Positions 57,738-64,000 of a stretch of DNA of 64,000 bases are shown here, piece after piece. Numbering within the stretch: the first letter of the stretch is position 1; each line of letters opens with the position of its first letter. Below the pieces are notes generated by a model. It had not been told where the DNA came from and ran no database searches. It saw nothing but the letters and a program-made list of their open reading frames with translations. The stretch is from Lepus europaeus (lineage: Eukaryota; Chordata; Mammalia; Lagomorpha; Leporidae): positions 80,584,462-80,648,461 of the forward strand of contig NC_084834.1 in NCBI RefSeq assembly GCF_033115175.1, given 5' to 3'. Made by a program: the position numbers and the translations under genes.

Positions 57738-58985
57738 TCTTTTTTATTAAACTTTTATTTAATGAATATAGATTTCCAAAGTACAGCTTATGGATTACAA
57801 TGGCTTCCCCCCCACCATAATTTCCCTCCCAGCTGCAACCCTCCCCTTTCCCACTCCCTCTCCCCTTCCATTCACATCAAGATCCATTTGCAATTCTCTT
57901 TATATACAGAAGATCCGTTTAGTATATATTAAGTAAAGATTTCAACAGTTTGCCCCCACATAGCAACACCAAGTGAAAAATACTGATGGAGTACTAGTTA
58001 CAGCATTAAATCACAATGTACAGCACATTAAGGACAGAGATCCTACATGATTTTTTTAAATTGATTAATTTTCTATGCAATTTCCAATTTAAAACCAAGA
58101 TTTTTTTTTTCATTTTCAATTATCTTTATATACAGAAGATTGATTCAGTATATAATTAGTAAAGATTTCATCAGTTTGCACCCACACAGAAATACAAAGT
58201 GTAAAAATACTGTTTCAGTACTAGTTATAGCATCACTTCACATTGGACAACACATTAAGGACAGATCCCACATGAGATGAAAGTACACAGTGACTTCTGT
58301 TGCTGACTTAACAATTTGACACTCTTGTTTATGGTATCAGTAATCTCCCTAGGCTCTAGTCATGAGCTGCCAAGGCTCTGGAAGCCTTTAGAGGATCTTA
58401 TTCTGACAATGTCATAGTCAAAGTGGAAGTTCTCTCCTCCCTTCAGAGAAAGGTACTTCCTTCTTTGATGGCCCCGTTCTTTCCACTGGGATCTCACTAG
58501 CAGAGATCTTTCATTTAGGTCTTTTTTTTTTTCCCCAGAGTGTCTTGGCTTTCCATGCCTAAAATACTCTCATGGGCTCTTGAGCCAGATCCAAATGCCT
58601 TAAGGGCTGATTCTGAGGCCAGAGTGCTGTTTAGGACACCTGCCATTCTATGAGTCTGCTGTGTATCCCGCTTTCCATGTTGAATCGTTCTCTCCCTTTT
58701 TGGTTCTATCAGTTAGTATTTGCAGACTCTAGTCTTGTTTGTATGATCCCTTTGACTCTTAGACCTATTAGCGTGATCAATTGTGAACTGAAGTTGATCA
58801 AATGGACTGGTGAGATGGCATTGGTACATGCCACCTTGATGGGATTGTATTGAAATCCCCTGGCACGTTTCTAACTCCATCATTTGGGGCAAGTCCAATT
58901 GAGCATGTCCCAAATTGTACATCTCCTCCCTCTCTTATTCTCACTCTTATATTTAACAGGGATCACTTTTCAGTTAAAATTTAAA
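57738..58985 (-). mobile_element. Rabbit-type L1 3'UTR with internal duplication, antisense
   Basis: The same 3'UTR plan as the copy at 34178, read on the minus strand: A-rich site as a plain A13 (58521-58533), first unit (58111-58275), an A-run plus linker (58051-58110), second unit (57895-58050), G-rich tract (57805-57870, C-rich on plus). The L1 begins about 250 bp further upstream than the 34178 copy. No TSD was recognised. Confidence 0.9.
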
Positions 58986-59019
58986 CACCTAAGAATAATT
59001 GTGTGCTATGTACTAATAA

Positions 59020-59235
59020 GCATATGTCTATCAGATGAAAATGACTGGATAAAAAATGTGGTATATATAAACAATGGAATACTGTTCAGCCTTAAAAATG
59101 GAGAAAAGGCCTGTCATTTGCAACAACATAGATGAACCTGGAAGACAGTAAACTAAATGGAAGACATTAAACTAAGAAAGACAAGCCCTGCATGATTTAC
59201 TTGTATATGGAATCTAAAAATCTATAATTTGTTAG
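59020..59235 (+). mobile_element. Old L1 ORF2-end fragment, sense
   Basis: GGATAAAAAATGTGGTATAT, GAATACTGTTCAGCC, GGCCTGTCATTTGCAACAAC, GATGAACCTGGAAG. It parallels 56740-56900. A short ~19-bp tandem duplication (AGTAAACTAAATGGAAGAC region, 59145-59180) is present. Confidence 0.72.
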
Positions 59236-59593
59236 CTTATAATGAAAAATTTAAATAAAATTATATTGTGTTATTTTAATGTAAACAATGTAAATTTATA
59301 TAAATGGGATTAAACTAAGAATCTGATGACTTTTTTGTTTAAAGTTGATGATATGTATGTAAATTTGTCAGAATGACTGCATTATATTCATCTGGTTCAT
59401 ATGTTTTACCTTTATATACCACCTTATTCTGTTCTAGAGATAGTTTCCTATTTAAGTGTTTAAATTGCTTTCAACTCTACTGTTATAAAACAACAAAACA
59501 GCTGCAACAAAATGCTATTTTGTCTTAAAGGACTGAAGTATGAAACTAGGGGTGAATTTCTTGATGATATGTTCTAGCTAAAGTTATTTCTTG

Positions 59594-59978
59594 TTTTTTT
59601 TTATGGATTTATTTATTTATTTGAAAGACACAGTTACAGAGAGGGGTAGAGCCACAGAGAGACAGAGGTCTTCCAATACACTAGTTCATTCACCAAATGA
59701 CTGCAATAGTCAGAGCTGAGCTGATCCAAAGCCAGGAGCCAGGAGCCAGGAGCCAGGAGCCAGGAGCCAGGAGCCAGGAGCCAGGAGCTTCTTCTGGGTT
59801 TCCCACATGGGTGCAGGGACCTAAGGACTTGGGCCATCTTCTACTCTTTTTCCAGGCAATAGCAGAGAGTTGGATCAGAAGAAGAGCAGCTGGGACTCGA
59901 ACCGGTGCCCATATGGGATGCTGGCATTTCAGGCTGGGGCTTTAACCTACTGTGCAACTGTGCCACATTGCCGGCCCT
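59594..59978 (-). repeat. CSINE with expanded 7-bp minisatellite
   Basis: Antisense: GATTTATTTATTTATTTG, CATTCACCAAATGACTGC, then eight tandem GCCAGGA units (59731-59786) where other copies here have one or two, GGGTTTCCCACATGGGTGC, CTGGGACTCGAACCGGTGCC, GTGCCACATTGCCGGCCC. Confidence 0.95.
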
Positions 59979-60273
59979 AGTAGCTAATGTTATTTAAAAA
60001 ATTATTAACCTGGACAATGTTCGCATTGGTAGTTCCTACTTCCAACATCTTCATCAACATTTGGTTACTTGATTTTGCAATAATTTGCATATACAATATT
60101 TGCAAAGAGGATATTCACTATTGTATCAACTTTATAATCCAGTGAATAAAATTGGAACTCATGTGTTGATAATGACAATGAATGAGATACACACGGGAGT
60201 GAGAGAGAAAGACTTTTATAGTGTAATTCTGTCTGAATATTAAAGGAATGTTAGAAATAGAAACATCATACCT

Positions 60274-60463
60274 AATTTATACTAAACTGATCTTTTGTAT
60301 ATAAAGAGAATTGAAAATGAATCATGATGTGATTGGAAGGGGAGAGAGAGCGGGAAAGGGGAGGGTTGTGGGTGGGAGGGAAGTTTTGGGAGGGGGAAGC
60401 CACTGTAACCCATGAGCTGTACTTTGGAAATTTATATTCATTAAATAAAAGTTAAAAAAAAAA
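60274..60463 (+). mobile_element. Short L1 3' tail with 21-bp TSD
   Basis: Only the last 190 bp: ACTAAACTGATCTTTTG, the second-unit form AAAGAGAATTGAAAATG, the G-rich tract (60338-60398), ATTCATTAAATAAAA and an A-tail. A perfect TSD (AGAAATAGAAACATCATACC plus one T) lies at 60253-60273 and 60464-60484. A recent, heavily 5'-truncated insertion. Confidence 0.96.
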
Positions 60464-60484
60464 AGAAATAGAAACATCATACCT

Positions 60485-60996
60485 TGTAAACATCACTGTT
60501 AAAACTGAAGCAAGAATCATCACTGTGCTCTCAGCTTAGACAGAAAGAAAAACCTCAAATATCTCCCCCAAAGTTGCGTATTAATTGCCAAAGAAAAACT
60601 GATGAACATACAGTACAGCATTTGGACAGCGACTTTAAGTGATCAAAATTGTCACCAATAGGAACAACCGCATCCCGTGTCTCTGGATATAAAGTCCAGG
60701 GTGGATGTGACATCGCTTAGATCACATTCCAGTGAAAACTATGAACTTTCTTACAAACTCAAATTGAGAGACAGTCTACAAAATGTCTGGATCTATGTTC
60801 TTCAAAAGAATAAACATCACTGAAGATAAACAAGGACCAAGGAATTACTCCAGAATTAATAATAATAATAAAAAAAACATAGCTATCTAAATGTAAGTTT
60901 CATTCTACATGGTACCCTATGCAGAAAAAAATGCTACAAAGTACATTTTGTGAAAATTGCTAAACTGGAGTATTGACTGATAATATATCAGTATCA
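60485..60996. other. Unassigned sequence
   Basis: No element seen. Confidence 0.4.
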
Positions 60997-61365
60997 TTTT
61001 ATTTATTTATTTATTTATTTATTTATTGATTTATTTATTTTGGTGACAGGCAGAGTTAGACAGTGAGAGAGGGAGACAGAGAGAAAGGTCTTCCTTCTGT
61101 TGGTTCACCCCCCCCCCCCAAATAGCCACTATGACAGGCGCACTGCACCGATCCGATGCCAGGAGCCAGGTGCTTCCTCCTCGTCTCCCATGTGGGTGCA
61201 GGGCCCAAGGACCTGGGCTATCTTCCACTGCCCTCCTGGGCCACAGCAGGGAGCTGGACTGGAAGAGGAGCAACCGGGACAGAATCCGGCGCCCCAACGG
61301 GGACTAGAACCCGGGGTACCGGCGCCGCAGGCAGAGGATTAGCATAGTGAGTCATGGTGCCGGCC
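60997..61365 (-). repeat. CSINE with (TTTA)n tail and C14 run
   Basis: (TTTA)n at 60997-61040 in place of poly(T), GACAGGCAGAGTTAGACAG, a C14 run near 61108-61121, GTCTCCCATGTGGGTGCAGG, GACTAGAACCCGGGG, CATGGTGCCGGCC. Confidence 0.94.
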
Positions 61366-61417
61366 TATATTTTTCTTTTTAACATGGAAACTTGCTCATA
61401 CAATTTAAATACCTATT

Positions 61418-61442
61418 CATTTAATTATCAATTTATTTGAAA

Positions 61443-61479
<37 letters not shown>

Positions 61480-61740
61480 TCCATATGCTGGTTCACTCCC
61501 CAAATGCCCACACAGCTAAGATAGGCTGGGCTAAAGTCTGGAGCCCACAGCTCAATTAGGTATCCTAAGTGAGTGTCAGGGACCAAAGTACTTGACCTAT
61601 CAACTGCTGCCTGCCACGGTGAACACTATATACGAAGCAGGATCAGACATGGAGCTTATGTGCAAACACAAGGACTCTCTTTTGGGATGTGGCCATCCCA
61701 AACAACAACTCAACTACTGCACAAAATGCCTATCTCCAGC
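61418..61740 (-). repeat. CSINE (older) with (GA)n
   Basis: Antisense: ATTATCAATTTATTTG, (GA)n at 61445-61477, CTTCCATATGCTGGTTCACTC, GGATGTGGCCATCCC, CTGCACAAAATGCCTATC. Confidence 0.85.
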
Positions 61741-62545
61741 ATTACATTTTTGAATTAATAGCCATAAACTGTTTTTTTTAAATAAATTGCCTTAGGAAAC
61801 AGATACTGGTGTATTAAGGGATAAGGAGATAGTAAGTACAACCTACTCTCATGTGGTTAAAAACAATAATGAAAATATTTGAGAGGCATAATGATAAAGT
61901 AAATGTGAAAAATTAATAAATTTGGTGAAAGTTATAAGGGAGTTCCTCATACTATTCTCGGAACTTTCTGAGGTTTACTTCCATATATATATGTTTTAAG
62001 ACTAACAGATTTTGTTTTATACTAATATGAAACAATTTCTACAGTTAATCATTGATTAGAACAATGAAAGTGAGAAATAATGTGCATGATGTTCTACCAT
62101 TTTTTTAAAAAGTAGATATATGTATATATAAAGACAAGTGTACATACATAGAGGTACATGGCATAACTCATTTTAGGAAATAATTATCTATTTCTTAATC
62201 AGGTATTTTTGTTGAGGTCCTTAAATGTGGTTGTCATTACACATCATCATGTTATTAATTTATCAGTACTTCTTAAAGTCCTGGTTACAAAGCCTTAACA
62301 GTTTTTATTATAGTTTCACATTTAATGCAGCAATAAAGCCTAATGGAAAAGATTTAAGCAGATGTTCTTTTTTAATAAAGCTTAGATACTTATGTTTAAA
62401 CACATTGGAAAGCTCTTACTCATATTGCATTGACACTATTGATTTACTTTGAACTTCTCATTCTGCTTTCTTTCTAGATTTTTAGTACAAATTATCTTTA
62501 CATATTGTTAATTTTATCATATGATGTGTAAATACAATGATGTAT
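61741..62545. other. Unassigned AT-rich sequence
   Basis: Nothing recognised; the 75-codon frame at 62225-62452 has no motif. Confidence 0.45.
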
Positions 62546-62548
62546 CCA

Positions 62549-62584
<36 letters not shown>
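62549..62584 (+). repeat. (TATC)n microsatellite
   Basis: About nine tetranucleotide units with one early interruption. Confidence 0.97.
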
Positions 62585-62941
62585 GTTACAGATACACATG
62601 TATTCAGAGGTATAAAATGGCACTCTAACCAGTTTCTAATGAGTTCATTCCCATAGTTACTTTTGTGCTGGTCTTTACTTTAGCAGAAATGCTGACCAAA
62701 TAATGATTGTTTTTTGAGAGTTTGAGGTGAGTAGTATTTTAACATTGTCCTAATGGAACCACTTACTAAAGAAAAAGGGGCTGCATACAATAACTGAAAA
62801 CATAGAAATGAAACCCATTTAACCCTCCCCTTTCCCTGATTTTCTAACTCCAGGTTCTAGACAAATAATATTTATCAAAGCAGTTAGCATTAGTTGTGTA
62901 GTTGGTATGACTAATTTTTTTGGAGCAAGATGTAAATATGG

Positions 62942-63142
62942 GCCGGCGCCATGGCTCAACAGGCTAATCCTCCGCCTAGCGGTGCCGGCACACTGGGTTC
63001 TAGTCCCGGTTAGGGCTTTGGATCAGTGCAGTGCGCCCGCCGCAGTGCGCTGGCCGCAGCGGCCCCTGGGGGGTGAATCAACGGAAAAGGAAGACCTTTC
63101 TCTAAGTCTCTCTCTCTCTCTCACTGTCTACTCTGCCTGTCA

Positions 63143-63173
<31 letters not shown>
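62942..63173 (+). repeat. Young, internally short CSINE with 12-bp TSD
   Basis: Head GCCGGCGCCATGGCTCAACAG (box A), box B-like GGTTCTAGTCC at 62996-63006, then the sequence skips about 140 bp present in the other copies and resumes at GGCTTTGGATCAGTGCAG. It continues to a CT tract, CTGCCTGTC and an A-tail of about 25. ATGTAAATATGG is at 62930-62941 and 63174-63185. Retained CpGs and the long pure A-tail show it is recent. The 90-codon frame here is the SINE. Confidence 0.97.
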
Positions 63174-63174
<1 letters not shown>

Positions 63175-63185
63175 TGTAAATATGG

Positions 63186-64000
63186 TTGGGTAACTTAATC
63201 TATGTGAGGCGTAATAAAGAAGAAAGTGGCCTCAAATGATTTTCTGAATGAACAACTGGCCTCAGAGAACTGCCCTCTTGGCTCTTTTCCACGTAAATAC
63301 AACCAACTGATTTCAGATTTGTCTGAATCACCTAAGTAGTTCACATCAGGTAAAGGACTTGTTCTTCTTATCTCCGCTTTTTATTAAGACCCATTGAAAG
63401 ACTATTTAGAAGACAGAGATCCTAATTATTACTTAACTATCGATTATTCACCTTACTAAGGCTTTTCTGAAGCTGACAAAGTTTAGTACAAATTGAAATT
63501 AAGACACTTCAGATACTAATTTCTTACACAGTATGGTATAAAATTTGTTGACAGTAACAGGCATTTTGAACCAAATAATTTACATATAAGTGTATCCCAT
63601 ATTATTCCTCTTTTGAACATCTGCATACATACACACCTATCTTGCAGTAGCTTTTCCATTCACAAGCTAATATCTTCCTGTATTCATTACCTTCCAGAAT
63701 GGACAATGTCAGAAAGTAATTTTCCAATTTTGTATACAACGTTGAAAAGACAACATTTAAAAAAAATTAGCATGTTCAAATAGTATTTTTCAAACATCAA
63801 AGCCAAAGAGAAATTTTTAAAAGACATTGAATGACATAATTTAGAATCTCTCTGGAAAGATAATACATTTACATTTCTTAGCTTCCTTATTTAAAACTTC
63901 TTATTAACCTTGATTTTCAAACAATATCTTCCTTTTTGCAGAAAAAAAACTAGCAATTTTATACACACACATTTATATATTTCAACTTGAAGAGTTATAG
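63186..64000. other. Unassigned AT-rich sequence
   Basis: No element or exon recognised up to the window end. Confidence 0.45.

Noticed and set aside
59731..59786. Regular spaced repeats that might be read as a CRISPR-like array.
   Set aside because: The units are directly adjacent with no spacers, in a eukaryotic SINE.
62942..63006. Possible tRNA gene from the box A and box B words.
   Set aside because: The head belongs to a tRNA-derived SINE with CT tract, A-tail and TSD. No cloverleaf with an anticodon arm can be drawn.

Overview
The window is mammalian nuclear DNA, almost certainly from a lagomorph and most likely rabbit. The key signal is about 32 copies of a tRNA-derived SINE with a CT-rich 3' region and an A-rich tail, matching the lagomorph C repeat (CSINE). 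A rabbit-type LINE-1 with a purine/G-rich 3'UTR is also repeated. The rest is A+T-rich, CpG-poor sequence full of microsatellites. I found no convincing host protein-coding exon, tRNA, rRNA, CpG island or CRISPR. All longer open frames fall in repeats or lack coding support, so this reads as intergenic or deep-intronic DNA.

Layout. 0-2.4 kb: two CSINEs, microsatellites and unassigned DNA. 2.4-5.0 kb: an old antisense L1 carrying a DNA transposon, which itself carries an old CSINE; a younger CSINE sits beside them. 5.1-5.5 kb: an antisense MaLR-type LTR. 6.3-9.1 kb: three old CSINEs and an L1 3' end with an 18-bp target-site duplication (TSD). 9.1-16.7 kb: a decayed retroviral mosaic with gag, protease and the start of RT on the minus strand, an env transmembrane remnant on the plus strand, a pair of diverged ~290-bp direct repeats, a candidate LTR and later L1/CSINE insertions. 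17.3-17.5 kb: a short solo LTR with a perfect 6-bp TSD. 17.6-29 kb: CSINEs, two sense L1 3' ends, a MaLR-type LTR and long unassigned stretches. 29.1-41.2 kb: three LTR-like segments with TATA and AATAAA signals, L2 and MIR relics, and a CSINE split by an L1. 41.9-43.2 kb: a 5' piece of L1. 43.8-47.7 kb: five CSINEs. 48.6-53.4 kb: a large antisense L1 bounded by an 11-bp TSD, internally deleted and hit by two CSINEs. 53.4-64 kb: more CSINEs, a probable twin-primed L1, a cluster of L1 3' ends and a recent short CSINE.

The elements do not form a pathway. What the window offers is a record of insertions. TSDs and interruptions give relative ages, and five L1 3'UTRs can be compared directly. Two share an internal duplication and a third has the matching tail type. 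I see no strong sign of a new biological system. The points most worth following are the L1 3'UTR duplication, the microsatellite-forming A-rich site in that 3'UTR, the short CSINE form at 62.9 kb and the mixed-orientation retroviral locus.
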